A stretch of DNA of 64,000 nt from Margaritifera margaritifera. Lineage: Eukaryota > Mollusca > Bivalvia > Unionida > Margaritiferidae. The position numbers and the translations under genes were made by a program. Below are positions 32,626 to 44,635 of the stretch, one piece after another. A model generated the notes under the pieces. That model made no database searches. It worked only from the letters and a program-made list of their open reading frames with translations, and was not told where the DNA came from. The stretch is taken from assembly GCA_029931535.1 (NCBI GenBank), contig JAQPZY010001695.1, positions 3,724,501 to 3,788,500 on the forward strand, written 5' to 3'. Numbering within the stretch: the first letter of the stretch is position 1; each line of letters begins with the position of its first letter.

Positions 32626-33589
32626 CTATTTTACATCTGGATTATGAGCTTGTTCAACCAGCAAGTTAATGTTGGGCATGCTGAAATACCATATTTGCAC
32701 AACTGGCTTTAAATTAATAACATATTTCAATCAAAGAGATTAAATAATTGTGTATTGTCTCTTAAAATGTTACATGTTCTTTTTTATTCAGCATGGTCTT
32801 CTGACTTGTTATGGATTTGTGTGTACAGTGTCATCATTTTGGAAATTGCCTTCCACATGCATAACAAAATCTTCCTTTAACAAATTGTAACAAAGAATGT
32901 GAAATATATATCAGCATTCAGAACTGTGAAATGTGAAATGAGTTAGGATAATGGTGATAATGAATTTCTTGGCGGCAGGAATCTTGTTAGCTTTTCCAAG
33001 AAATGCAATAACGGAAAAATTTGATTAGCCTCTTGTGCATACCATTTAAGTAGCTCTTTACTCAGAAGGGGAGTTTAATTGGAATTCAGGAAAAAATATG
33101 TACTGGGCAAATTAGTTTACAGACAATATTCTGACAAGTTGTATTCTTTTGACATCAATAAAACATTTTCATTATAACTAAATGTATAGGCCTGCTGTAT
33201 ATCAAACCTCTTTAATTACAAAGCTTTATGGGGTGGTTCATTGATATTATCACTGCTTACCCGACTGTCGTGATTACAATATGAGACACAATAAAATATT
33301 TGTTTTCTTACTTAAAACCACAAAAATAATCTGATGATCTCATGTTCCGACTCTCAACGTTTTCATTATGATACAAAATACTGGAAATATACAGGTTAAT
33401 TATTCCATAATGTAATGCTAAATTTCTCATCTTTATTTTTGTCTGACTGATGAGACGCTGAGTAATTGTTATTTATGCCATGTGATTGCAACAATGAGTA
33501 GCCAGATGAGCATTCCACACAGTTATTGAGGACTGTTATTCAAATCGTTACACTTTTGAAGCTGTATTAGTGGTCTCTCTCCTCAGCTC
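32626..33589. other. No recognised feature
   Basis: AT-rich unique-looking sequence. Confidence 0.5.
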
Positions 33590-34240
33590 ACACATATCTG
33601 ATGTACTTAACACATATTACATTACGAAGACAATGTCATGTACAGTATAGTACAGTCTCTCTCATTTGCTCATACATATCTTATGTAATTGCACACATAT
33701 TACATTATGAAGACATTGTCATGTACAGTATAGTACGGTCTCTCTCATTGGCTCATATCTTATGTAATTGCACACATATTACATTACGAAGACAATGTCA
33801 TGTACAGTATAGTACAGTCTCTCTCATTTGCTCATACATATCTTATGTAATTGCACACATATTACAATATGAAGACATTGTCATGTACAGTATAGTACGG
33901 TCTCTCTCATTGACTCATATGTATCTCATGTACTTGCACACATATTCACATCAGTAGTAACAATTACAAAGACTTTGTGTTGTACACCATAGTGGTCTCA
34001 TCAGCTCAGACATATCTAATGTATTTGTGCACGTTTACATACGTTACCATTAAAAAGTCTTGTCTTGTACAGTATAGTACAGTCTCTCTCATTGGCTCAC
34101 ACATGTCTGATGTACACATCTTCACATCATTTACCATTACAAATACTTTGTCTTGTACAGTACAACGGTCTGTCTCATAGGCTCACACATATTCGCATCT
34201 GTTACCATTACAAAGACTTTGTGTTTTACAGTATTTGTTT
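33590..34240. repeat. ~83-bp tandem repeat, about 7-8 copies
   Basis: The unit carries ATTACATTACGAAGAC, AATGTCATGTACAGTATAG, TACAGTCTCTCTCATTGGC, and TCATACATATCTTATGTAA. Left copies are homogeneous; right copies (after 33950) are diverged. Confidence 0.9.
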
Positions 34241-35214
34241 ATCTGACAGTTGGTTTAAATGTGACAAATCATAATGCAACAAACTTTGTCAGATAAAAGA
34301 GAGTAGACTGTATTTGGTTTGACTCGAACAATCTCAGATGAGATCAATATGACTGCAGGGTTAGATTTTGCTAATTACGGACTCTCTAATATAAATAAAA
34401 ATAAACTATTAAGTGTTTTATAAAAGGATGAACTAATACTGTATATTTGGGGTCTTGAGACAAATGTTGTCAAAAAATGTCCCAAATTTGCCTCAGTTTT
34501 AAAATGGAATTCACTGGAAACTGGTGATAAACAAACTCACATTTAGTGAATATTGGAATAAAGCAACATATTAAATACAGTCCACTGGATTATATAACCT
34601 ATGTACATGTATTTTTTTTTTTTTAAGTTGATTTTCACTTATCATATCAGATTCGTTATAAATGGCGATCCTGTGTGTTTCAGATCATTTAGATTTTCCT
34701 GTAAACTTTACATTCCAATAAATTGGTCTGATTTCCAAATAGCTAAGCAAAAAAAAATAAACAATGCATATACAAAACTACATATGTGTATTGTTCCAAC
34801 TCGGCAGAAAGAATGAAACGAGTTTGATATGGCATAGGGATATGTCAAGGCTGTCAGGCTGAGATGTATTCATAAGCCATATCAGATGAGTTCTTTCCCC
34901 CGACTCGGAAAAAAACAAATATGCATTTTTAAAATTTATTATATGCCCCTTTTTCCAAATATTAGTTATAAAACGTGAAAGGAATTGAAAACATATTGGG
35001 ATATATATATATAGAGAGAGAGAGAGAACAGTTTGATTTGGTGCATTTTAGATGTGCCAACATCTACATAGTTCCAGTCTAGATGTGTAATACAAAAATG
35101 CGGATTGAACATCCATATCAAATGCCAGATCAAGCATGTAAGATTAAATGGGCATGCAATAAAAGTACAAAATGTTCAGACTTGGAGCGGTTTCTGTGCC
35201 AGGTTAATAGTTCA
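34241..35214. other. AT-rich, no gene recognised
   Basis: A poly-T run lies at 34611-34624 and a short (TA)n(GA)n run near 35000-35028. Confidence 0.5.
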
Positions 35215-35375
35215 GTACTTCCTTACTATAAGGCACCTCAGTATAAGGTGGGTATTGTAATGGATCCTGTTTCATTATTTAATAGTAATATTATGTGTAA
35301 AATACCTCAATATAAGGCAACCTCACCTATAAGGCAGTCCACTTGACTCCTATGAATGACAATATAGTTAGGAAA
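35215..35375 (+). repeat. Isolated decayed copy of the 86-bp satellite's parent sequence
   Basis: TATAAGGTGGGTATTGTAATGGATC with TTTCATTATTTAATAGTA matches the single-copy left edge of the array at 9845-9900 (GTAAGATGGGTATGGTCTTGG, TTTTATTATTCAACAGTA). It is followed by CCTCAATATAAGGCAACCTC and ATAAGGCAGTCCACTTGACTCC. Confidence 0.6.
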
Positions 35376-35394
35376 TTCAGTACTGTAAAGAATT

Positions 35395-35500
35395 TTCTCC
35401 CAGTGTGGTGTAGGGTCCAATGGTAGGGTCCAATCGTAAGTTAGAGCATTGGTCTAAAAGTAACACTGCTAAATCCAGTGGTGGTGAATTCAAACCTTTA
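35395..35500 (+). mobile_element. Possible decayed tRNA-like SINE head
   Basis: TAAGTTAGAGCATTGGTCTA resembles an A-box region and GGTGGTGAATTCAAACC a degenerate B box at roughly the right distance. No body match to the other SINEs was seen. Confidence 0.3.
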
Positions 35501-35570
35501 TGGTAGTGATTTGCTTTTCCCCCGTGTCTTACTGAAAAATCGAGTTCCAAGTTCAAGATCAAGAATAACC

Positions 35571-35715
35571 CTAGATCTAGAGATCATAGAACTCTTGAAC
35601 TTGAGATTTAGTTTGGACCAATCACAAATGACATTACTTTTGAAAGGTCATTTCTGATTGGCTGATAGTGGAACCCAATCTCAAACTCGAGGTCAGAGTT
35701 TTATGATCTAGAGGC
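35571..35715. mobile_element. Foldback element (long inverted repeat, ~65-bp arms)
   Basis: The left arm CTAGATCTAGAGATCATAG, AACTCTTGAACTTGAGATT ... CCAATCACAAATGAC is mirrored by the right arm GTCATTTCTGATTGG ... AATCTCAAACTCGAGGTCAG, AGTTTTATGATCTAGAGG. A ~14-bp centre separates the arms, which are about 80% complementary by eye. Confidence 0.75.
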
Positions 35716-36278
35716 CAGGTCCCAATCCTGAAGACCTGCATTGGATCTGCATTTAATTTTGTAATAGACCCCTTTCACATTATTACCTTTCTTTGTGGCT
35801 ACTCTCTACTTCTCGCAAGATAATGTATGGTTTCACATTAGGGGGCATTGTCCCGGTGAAACATAGAAAGAACAAATGATGAAATGAATGAATCAATGAA
35901 ATTAATGAATGATAAATGAAATAATTGTTGATTCAATGAAAGAATATTTCTATGACTCGGTGACAATAAGATACAAATGTGTTAGCAATTGAAGAGAAAT
36001 TTAATGTTAACCTGTAAGTTCAAATGCATTGAAAATACTTTTAACAAATGATATTTTCTTCCTGAAATTACATAGTTCGAGAGAAACTCAGGTAGAGTAA
36101 GTGAAATATTTTCATATAAGTAAGTTAAATATAGAAAAAGTTTTAACAGAGCATTAATTTGACTCTTTGTAAAGTTGAGTTGCAAATAAGTCGCTTTTTT
36201 ATTGTCATTATTATTTCCTGAAGATAATAAGTACTGGAAAAGTTGACAGTGTTGATTGTTTAGCAACCATAAGAAAGA
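35716..36278. other. No recognised feature
   Basis: Short GAATGAA-like runs near 35880-35940; no gene. Confidence 0.5.
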
Positions 36279-36565
36279 GTTAACCCCATTCCCTGTGCAC
36301 ATTTTAAGATGTTAACCCCATTCCCTGTGTACATTTTAAGATGTTAACCCCATTCCCTGTGCACATTTTAAGATGTTAACCCCATTCCCTGTGCATGTTT
36401 TAAGATGTTAACCCCATTCCCTGTGCACATTTTAAGATGTTAACCCCATTCCCTGTGTACGTTTTAAGATGTTAACCCCATTCGCTGTGCACATTAAAGA
36501 TGTTAACCCCATTCCCTATACAAATTTTAAGATGTTAACCCCATTCCCTGTGCACATTTTAAGAT
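36279..36565. repeat. 32-bp minisatellite, 9 copies
   Basis: The unit is GTTAACCCCATTCCCTGTGC plus ACATTTTAAGAT. Each copy carries a GTTAAC (HpaI) site. Confidence 0.96.
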
Positions 36566-36601
36566 ACATTTTTTGAATATTTTGTAGTTCTTTCTTTCCA
36601 C

Positions 36602-36779
36602 GACTAAAGTATCATTTTCATTACTCTCCACATTATCATTTTCATTACTCTCCATATTATCATTTTCATGACTAAAGTATCATTTTCATTACTCTCCACA
36701 TTATCATTTTCATTACTCTCCATATTATCATTTTCATGACTAAAGTATCATTTTCATTACTCTCCACATTATAATTTTC
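36602..36779. repeat. 68-bp repeat built from ~23-bp subunits, about 2.5 copies
   Basis: The subunit TATCATTTTCATTACTCTCC varies to ATGACTAAAG in every third position, which gives a small higher-order repeat. Confidence 0.9.
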
Positions 36780-37190
36780 AAGACTATTGATTATTTCTTT
36801 GAGTCTTCAGTATTAGTTTGTCAAAGTAACTCATAATTTACACTGTCTTTAAAGATAAAATAATGTAATTGGCGATTAAGCCATTTAGTTTCTATATAAA
36901 TCAGTGAACAAATAAGCAGATGAAGGAAAGGATTAGTGGTAAATAAATGACTGAATGAAATGTACAAGAAAGGAATCAGACTGGAGAATTACCAAATATA
37001 TAAATGTGCAAATGATGGAAAAGAACAAGAATTAATAGATAAACAATTGGGCAAGATCAGGAGATGAATTAGAAATGTTTCTTCACTATGCAGACATTTA
37101 ACTTTTATGAAACCAGGACGTGAAATATGCTTGTTAGGAGTAAAGTACAACAATAATAGGTGTTTCTTTTTGATAGCATTTGTAGTTTTT
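36780..37190. other. No recognised feature
   Basis: AT-rich unique-looking DNA. Confidence 0.5.
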
Positions 37191-37760
37191 GTTGAGCCTA
37201 CATCATTGGGAAGCGAGACATCACAGTCACTTTTCCAATGATGGTGTTGTTTTGGTTAAGTTTTTCATTTGCGTGTATTTCCTAAACCCCTTGATAGATT
37301 CTCATTATATGTGACATGAATCATTACGAAGCTAAGAAACTTCATTTTTACTACATGCTCACTTGCTTCTTTTACCTTGGGGTCAAGGTCACAGTCTTAG
37401 AAAAGATGTGATAGGGTTTTGGTTCAAGTTTGTTCATTTTTACTTATATTTCCTAAACCCCTTGATGAACTGTCCTATTATGAAGCTATTATGAAGCTAA
37501 GACAATTCATTCTACGACATGCTTGCTCACATCTTAGACCTTAGGGTCAAGGTTACTAACAAATAACATTTGCGCTAAGGTTTTGGTTCAGATTTTTTCA
37601 TTTGTTTATGTTTCCTAAATCCTTTGATGGATTCTCTTCATACTTTCGATGGATCATTATGAAGCAAAGACAATTCATTCTGTGACATACTTCCTTAACC
37701 TTTGACCCTGGGGTAAAGGTCACATGTTTTACTGGAATGCTTTGTTCATGGGCTCAACTT
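37190..37760. repeat. ~165-bp diverged repeat block, 3-4 copies
   Basis: Shared words are TTTTGGTTCAAGTTTGTTCA, TTTCCTAAACCCCTTGATG (near 37277, 37449 and 37610), CATTATGAAGCTAAGACAA, TTCATTCTACGACATGCTT, and GGGTCAAGGTCACA. Confidence 0.75.
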
Positions 37761-38754
37761 GCAGGCCCTGGCCTTGTCTTATTTGACCAAGCAATAAAAC
37801 AATTATCTTTGAGCTGGTCACTCTTTGGGTGCACATATTAAAATTTCAATATTGCAGACAAACCCCTAATTTTCTAATTAGATGATTTGAGACAATAAAA
37901 GGTGCTTTCATTTTTATTATCTTCTGTATCTTTTTTTTTTTTATTATTATGTACCGGTATATGCTATACACTTTAATCTGAGCAGAGTAACATAACTGAT
38001 TAGTTAGATCTTTGACAATTCATTGGTGACATCTATTGGAACACTCTTGTTTAAAGATACTAGCAGTAAACTTAAAACATGCTATCAATGATGTATCATG
38101 GGTCACTATTTATTGTTGTTACAGTAAAACTTTAATAACTCAAGATGCCAGAGGACCTAACTTTGACTTCAAGTTTTTGGTATGTTCTTAGTTTTTGAGA
38201 GCACTAAAGTTTACCTTAATAAACCCTTTTTTAACAATATGACCTATTGGGCTGCATCAAGCTCTTCAAAGCTACTTGTTTGATCAATAAAAGAAAGAAA
38301 GAAAGAACAAGAAAGAAAAAAGAGAAGGGTTGCTCAGATGTACGATTTATAAATGTCAGACTCCAACCTCACTATCCCACAATTAACTAGCACAAGGAGT
38401 ATTTCTCTTATTTGACAAAACAAAATTTCATTGAATCTTGAGTTTAGCTTTAGTATTTGAACAATAAAAGCTGACACTTGTAGCCACTATTCTTCCAGAG
38501 CCATTAGGCCGATTATAAGCATAATGTTGTGCACAGGACAATATCAGATCTCATTTGGAATACAGTATTGTCTTATTGATAAAGGGTCATCTCCAAACAA
38601 TAAACATTAGTGGGATTATTCAGTTAATTAGCAGATTAGGTTTGATGCACATATGTCCATTTAATCTTTTAATTTTAATATACATTCACTCATGATTAAA
38701 CTTCCTAGCTGAGAGACAGCATGCTGACTGGAATTCAGTCCAAGTTTGGAGTTT
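37761..38754. other. Mostly unique; possible single pogo-like end at 38119-38160
   Basis: TTACAGTAAAACTTTAATAACTC followed by GAGGACCTAA resembles pogo/Tigger-type termini (CAGTRRAACnnnnnTAACTC), but no partner end was found. A (GAAA)n-like run lies near 38290-38330. Confidence 0.35.
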
Positions 38755-39066
38755 GAAATGGTATTTTATAGTTTGGACCAACCTGTGACTTTGAGTGATG
38801 CAAGGTGTTTTATAGTTGGGACCAACCTGTGAATTTGAGTGATGCATGGTATTTTATAGTTGGGACCAACCTGTGAATTTGAATGATACAAGGTGTTTTA
38901 TAGTTGGGACCAACCTATGAATTTGATTGATGCAAGGTGTTTTATAGTTGGGTCCAACCTGTGAATTTGAGTGATGAAAGGTGTTTTATAGTTGGGACCA
39001 ACCTGTGAATTTGAGTGATGCATGGTATTTTATAGTTGGGACCAACCAGTGAATTTGAATGATGCG
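38755..39066. repeat. 44-bp minisatellite, about 7 copies
   Basis: The unit is GCAAGGTGTTTTATAGTTGG, GACCAACCTGTGAATTTGAG and TGAT. Confidence 0.95.
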
Positions 39067-39127
39067 TGGTATTCAAATAATCAAAGTCTGAGTTTTGAAG
39101 TTGATGAATATGAAAATATTGAAGACT

Positions 39128-39788
39128 TTAAGCCTGGATCAAGCATGTATTTCAACTGATACCAGGTGATTGAATTTAAGCCTGGACCAATTTTGTATTT
39201 TAACTGATACCAGGTGATTGAATTTAAGCCTGGACTAAGCATGTATTTCAACTGATACCAGGTGATTTAATTTAAGCCTGGACTAAGCATGTATTTCAAC
39301 TGATACCAGGTGATTGAACTAAGCCTGGACCAAGCATGTATTTTAACTGATACCAGGTGATTGAACTAAGCCTGGACCAAGCATGTATTTTAACTGATAC
39401 CAGGTGATTTAATTTAAGCCTGGACCAAGCATGTATTTTAACTGATACCAGGTGATTGAACTAAACCTCGACCAAGCATGTATTTTAACTGATACCAGGT
39501 GATTGAACTAAGCCTGGACCAAGCATGTATTTCAACTGATAGCAGGTGATTGAACTAATCCTGGACCAAGCATGTATTTTAACTGATACCAGGTGATTGA
39601 ACTAATCCTGGACCAAGCATGTATTTCAACTGATACCAGGTGATTGAACTAAGCCTGGACCAAGCATGTATTTTAACTGATACCAGGTGATTGAACTAAG
39701 CCTGGACCAAGCATGTATATTAACTGAAAGTAGGTGATTGAACTAAGCCTGGACCAAGAATGTATTTCAACTGATACCAGGTGATTGA
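39128..39788. repeat. 47-bp minisatellite, about 14 copies
   Basis: The unit is GATTGAACTAAGCCTGGACC, AAGCATGTATTTTAACTGAT and ACCAGGT. Copies are homogeneous with TTTT/TTTC variants. GACCAA also occurs in the neighbouring 44-bp array. Confidence 0.96.
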
Positions 39789-39906
39789 AGTTTGGGTTAT
39801 CAAAGTGTTACTGAAATGTTTTGCAGTAAATGTAAGTATTAATGAATATTATTAAGGTTGAAGATATTGCTGTGCCCGATTGCTTTTTTACTAATTTCTC
39901 AGGGTC

Positions 39907-40366
39907 ATGGATAAGTTTAATATGTTTGCCCCTCGTCAAGAAAAACCTCACAAGTTCTCACAGGACTTAGTTCACTTGTATAACCTTAGTCATGCCCATA
40001 GAGAATCTGGAAAGGGTCTGTTGGTAGGTAACACAATGATACTTGCATGTTTACCCAACAGATTACATCAATGTGTACCAGCATCAGCATTCCAAATTGG
40101 GCACCAGAAGATTGGCTAGCTCACACTGCCATTCACTGATCAGCTTCTGAGGCTGATAATCTGTGACCTTTGGGCTATGTCAGAAAAATTGCATTACATG
40201 ACTGAAGAAGTGTTGCTAATGAGGGCATTGGGAGGTGCAAATATTTAGGGCACTTAACTTTTTTGAATATCTGGAGTGGAACAATCTTTCTGTGATGAAG
40301 GACTCCCCTGTAGGGGTGCCACATGAGTTAGAGACTAAAAGAAATACTGACAGATGTTTCAGTTAA
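39907..40366 (+). pseudogene. Possible gag-like retroelement remnant
   Basis: A 70-codon frame (FAPRQEKPHKFSQDL, LYNLSH, then MILACLPNRLHQCV) has the spacing of the Retrotrans_gag pattern (F..RQ....F...L..L, then a LP.RL motif). After one in-frame stop (40117) the same frame goes on with QLLRLIICDLWAMSEK and TEEVLLMRALGGANI to 40248. A shifted frame then adds EYLEWNNLSVMKDSPVG. This is by resemblance only. No protease or reverse transcriptase follows, and the piece may be another kind of broken gene. Confidence 0.25.
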
Positions 40367-40464
40367 GCTCTGCCACTATTGACCCATTGCCATATACATG
40401 TATTAGTCAAATGAAACATATTTAGATGTAATGGACGCCTGACCAGTACTATCACTGGCATACA

Positions 40465-40685
40465 TACTGTCTATACTCGCATATAAGCCGAGTCCAAATG
40501 CAAACAACATAGACCCTGATCTGACGTCACATAATGTGCTGGCAGATCAGAGTCTATGTTGTATGTTCTACTGATTAGTCTTTACAAACTGCATAGACCA
40601 AGATCTGCTGGCGCATTATGCGATGGCAGATCTGGGTCTATGCAGTTTGCAGTTGGTATTGGCTTATATGCGAGTATAGACGGTA
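40465..40685. mobile_element. Dual-hairpin MITE, copy 6
   Basis: It opens TACTGTCTATACTCGCATAT and closes TTATATGCGAGTATAGACGG plus TA. The CTGATC hairpin (CATAGACCCTGATCTGAC / GGCAGATCAGAGTCTATG) is followed by the CAGATC hairpin (GCATAGACCAAGATCTGC / GCAGATCTGGGTCTATGC). The termini are nearly perfect over about 27 bp. Confidence 0.93.
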
Positions 40686-41418
40686 ATTACAAGCATACTG
40701 CAAGTTTGTTGGAGCATTAAGGATTTTGATGCTTCAACACTATATATCATGGTACAAATTAATATGATCATAACATCAATGATTTTCAGCTATTTTGTGT
40801 TAAATTTCAGCATATACGTCAAGTTTATACCAATTAAAATTGAGAGTTGAGTGGTCTATGTTTGATTTTACAGTTTCTTGAAGCCAGCTTATCGGCATAC
40901 AAGGTTTTTAGAAAAATAAAGAATTAACTGTTTAGCTCATAAGTAATTAGCTTTCATGAAACAATTATTAAGCTAGAAAGCTTGGTAGGTCACTTTGATG
41001 AATTTGTCATGGGGTTTTTAACATTTTTTAATATGTGCAAATACAAAATAGTTTGATATCTGAGAAGGAGATTGACAACCTATGACTTTAGTTCATATTA
41101 TAATACAGAAGAATGAGTGGAACTTTTATTGATCTTAAGGTTTGATAATATTGAATATTTTACTAAATTCATATTAAATGTCTAAATTCACTTGTCGTCA
41201 GTGATACTTATACTTCTGTATATATCTGACCGATGAGATGCTTATTCCTTTTCAAGGGAAGTAAATCTGAGATGTTTGGAAAAGAAATTCAGTTTCAGTA
41301 TCTCAGTTAATATGAATTTAAATTGGGTTGCCAAATTTTATCGCTAAAAACCCTCAAATTAAAAATTCCTAGGAAAAGTTATTCCACAAGGTTTAAGAGA
41401 GATTTTGGAATAGACTGT
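40686..41418. other. No recognised feature
   Basis: AT-rich unique-looking sequence. Confidence 0.5.
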
Positions 41419-41890
41419 ACAGTCAAACCTGTGTTCAGCGGTCACCCATGGGAAAGGGCCAAAGTGGCCTTTGAAGACAGGTGACCTCTGAAGGCAGGTT
41501 TAGCTCTCAAACTTGGTTCATGACAAATACATGTACTATGCACCGATTAGCATTGGCACTATTAGTAGTATTAGTAGTAGTAGTATGCTATCAAGATACA
41601 TATATTTTGTTTAGGTAATTAGCAGAAAGAAAAATAAAAAAAAATAATAAAATAGAAAGCTTCCACTTTAATCCATCATGAACATTAAATCATCACTTAT
41701 CAGTAGAAACGGTGTCTAAATACAATTACTAATTGACAGCTTACCTGTGATTGTCAAACACTTTACTGACTTTTTGGTTAAGAAACACCTGGCCACTGAC
41801 CACTGAAAGCAGATGACCGTTAAATACAGGTCATTTTTATAGGAAATTTACTGGGTGGAAATTAGAATGACCGCTGAACACAGGTGACTG
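41419..41890. mobile_element. pogo/Tigger-like MITE (~470 bp)
   Basis: The left end ACAGTCAAACCTGTGTTCAG plus CGGTCACC is mirrored at 41868-41890 by TGACCGCTGAACACAGGTGACTG, whose complement is CAGTCACCTGTGTTCAGC plus GGTCA. Subterminal repeats of the same words occur inside (GACAGGTGACCTCTGAAGGC; CCACTGAAAGCAGATGACCG). CAGT-starting ends with AACCTGT are typical of pogo-class MITEs. A short (TAG)n run near 41566-41585 lies inside. Confidence 0.7.
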
Positions 41891-43789
41891 CTAGGACAGA
41901 TTAGACTAATTTAATTTCTTGTCAGTGGATATTTCAATAAAATCATATGTCATTTAACAAACTCATTTGTTAAGTGATAGACACGGATGAAACGTGTATC
42001 TATTGTAGTATAGCTGAGCAAGTAATTTTATGGCTTTTGTAAATGAGCCAGGGCTCATATCAGTTTGTGACGAAGACCAGTTCAAAATAAAATTTTTAGC
42101 GGTAAATTGCAAACAATGTGAATTCTGCGTTATTGTGAAATATTTGTGATTGGAACAGGTGCCCGTTGTTGGCCCCTGAGGACTCCTAAAAAAAATCCAT
42201 GTAGAGGAGACTGGGAAGCATATTTTTAATCAAATGCTTACATTTCCCAAGAAGTCGAACAAAATTCCTTGTTACCACAGATCTGTAAAATTGATTAAAC
42301 ACTCAGAATTCTGCACTTTTGCTGCAAAATTTGGGAATGGGGCTATACTGTACATGTAATATGGTAATCTGGCCCACTGCATTATCAATATCAACTGAGT
42401 TGGTGGTGCCAGATTCAAATCCTGGTGATGGTGAGAATATGTGTTTTCAAACACCTACACTAGTATTGTTGGTAGATATGATGCTTAACAGTGGGCCGTC
42501 AGTCAGATGGGGATATTAAATGACAGTCCCCTGTGCAGGGAGAGTCACACCCAGTGCAGGTAAGAGTCCTTCGTTGGTATTTAGAAAAGAGGTAGTGCCT
42601 GTAATTGCTATGGACACCATGCAGAAGCACACCAGTCTGTAACACTAGTCTATATATATGTGGTAGTAATTAATAAATAGATAGTTTGTCAAGTGAGCCA
42701 AGGTACCAGGCTGTCTTACTAGTGAGTCAACATGCCATAAGCCTGATCTGTGATGTACTACCAAAGTTCATTCTGCCCAAACTTTGGCTAGTTTCAGGCA
42801 AATAATTGCCAGGAATCTCCACAATGTTTCATTTTCATTGCCTCTCAGTTTTGGCTTGTTCAGGATACAACAGATTCATTATGCCCAAGGCAGATTTCTT
42901 TCATTGATGAGTTATTTGTTTACCCACACATCAGTAACTGAGATTGATTCTTGATTGCTTTTTAGTGTAATACACATTGATATAACCCTTCTGATCTTAT
43001 TAGGAATCCTAATATTTGATTTCATTCTGTGTGTATTAATTCTGTCAATTTTTTATGGAGGCAAAAGTTGCACTTCAATTATATTTTAGGAAATTCTTTC
43101 TGTCTGTAGAATCATAAACACTTGAAGAATTAGGATGGCAAGCAACTGGGCAAACATAAAGAGTTAGCAGATATGACATGTTTGGTTTCTTGTTGAATAT
43201 GAATGATGAAGCTTGTAAAGAAATGAGGTCACAATGCCACTATGTTGATGGCAAAAGCAGAATAAGTTGATTTTGCCCACGATAGATGATACTTGAAAGT
43301 TTTGTATTTCATGAAATGAGAATTTTGATCAAAGTCAATGAATTTTCAAAGAGAAAAAAAAGCATTAGAATGCCAGTATCTCCATTACTTAAAGCACAAT
43401 TTATTTATTGGTTTTGAGAAATTTAAGTAATTATTTATGTATCGAACACTGTTTCGTTTTTTGCTTGCCTGCCAGTTATTGGAATGACTGATTAATCATG
43501 TGACTATTTAACATATACTGTATTACTTTGTAGTTTGAAATAAGTCAAAAAGGTAAACATTATTGCTGGATAAAATTAAACTAATTTAAAATCAGATGGT
43601 AGTCAGGAAAAGAACCTGGTGGCATTGAGTTTAAATTCAGGAGCCAAAAGAAGTCACAGAAAGTACTTTCATATACTGTAAAACTATAATCTTCAATATT
43701 TTCATAGTATCTTCTCATGTGTCATTAATAAATATTACTCTTGTAAAGTATTTTGCTGATATGTTGTGTTTACTAAATAAGATGGAACA
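41891..43789. other. Long stretch with no recognised feature
   Basis: No array, credible coding frame or element end was seen. Short frames near 42272-42519 lie on both strands over the same DNA and show no motif. Confidence 0.45.
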
Positions 43790-44040
43790 ATTAATGTAAT
43801 GATATATAGTAGCCCACAGGGATACCAGACTTCAGTAATTGGTAGCCCAGACCAGCATTTTGGTAGCCCATATGTTCTGGGCACAAACTTTGTCTGAACC
43901 TGGATATAGGTCTTAATGATACCTCTTGTATCTTTTCCAATATACATAAATACTTCTTTTGTAGTAAGGCATGCAGTTGCCCCCAGACAATTAACATGAG
44001 GGCCAAATGGGCCTGAGATCGCTCACCAGTGGCTGACAAT
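43790..44040. repeat. Probable dispersed repeat fragment
   Basis: GGTAGCCCAGACCAGCATTT recurs in part (GTAGCCCA three times), and GAGGGCCAAATGGGCCTGAG followed by ATCGCTCACC is present. This GC-richer phrase looks like a family common in mollusc DNA, from memory only. Confidence 0.3.
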
Positions 44041-44094
44041 GTACAACTTTAAGAATCATCTATCACTCAAACATTTGGCATAACTCAAATGACT

Positions 44095-44635
44095 TGCTCA
44101 ATCCTGGAGTGGAGCCCAAATCTCTTTCCTTCAACTGCAGAACCTCAAACCAATAAAAACCTCAACCCAAATCTCTTTCCAGCAACCCTAGAACCTCAAA
44201 CCAATCAAAACCTCAACCCAAATTTCTTTCCAGCAACCGCAGAACCTCAAACCAATCAAAACTTCAACCCAGAACTCTTTCCTGCAACCCCAGAACCTCA
44301 AACCAATCAAAACCTCAACCCAAATTTCTTTCCAGCAACCTTAGAACTTCAAACCAATCAAAACCTCAACCCAAATCTCTTTCCAGCAACCCTAGAACCT
44401 CAAACCAATCAAAACCTCAACCCAAATCTCTTTCCAGCAACCCTAGAACCTCAAACCAATGAAAACCTCAACCCAAATCTCTTTCCAGCAACCCTAGAAC
44501 CTCAAACCAATCAAAACCTCAACCCAAATTTCTTTCCAGCAACCCTAGAACCTCAAACCAATCAAAACCTAAACCCAAATCTCTTTCCAGCAACCCTAGA
44601 ACCTCAAACCAATCAAAACCTCAAGCAAAAACTCA
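44095..44635. repeat. 51-bp minisatellite, about 10.5 copies, open in one frame
   Basis: The unit is CAAATCTCTTTCCAGCAACC, CTAGAACCTCAAACCAATCA and AAACCTCAACC. Because 51 bp is 17 codons, the plus frame 44089-44724 (211 aa, NLNPNLFPATLEPQTNQ repeated) stays open. Differences between copies change amino acids as often as not (L/F, TLE/TAE), which argues against selection on a protein. No domain, signal peptide or splice context is seen. Confidence 0.9.

Noticed and set aside
38119..38215. Complete pogo-like element
   Set aside because: Only one end-like sequence is visible; no inverted partner was found.
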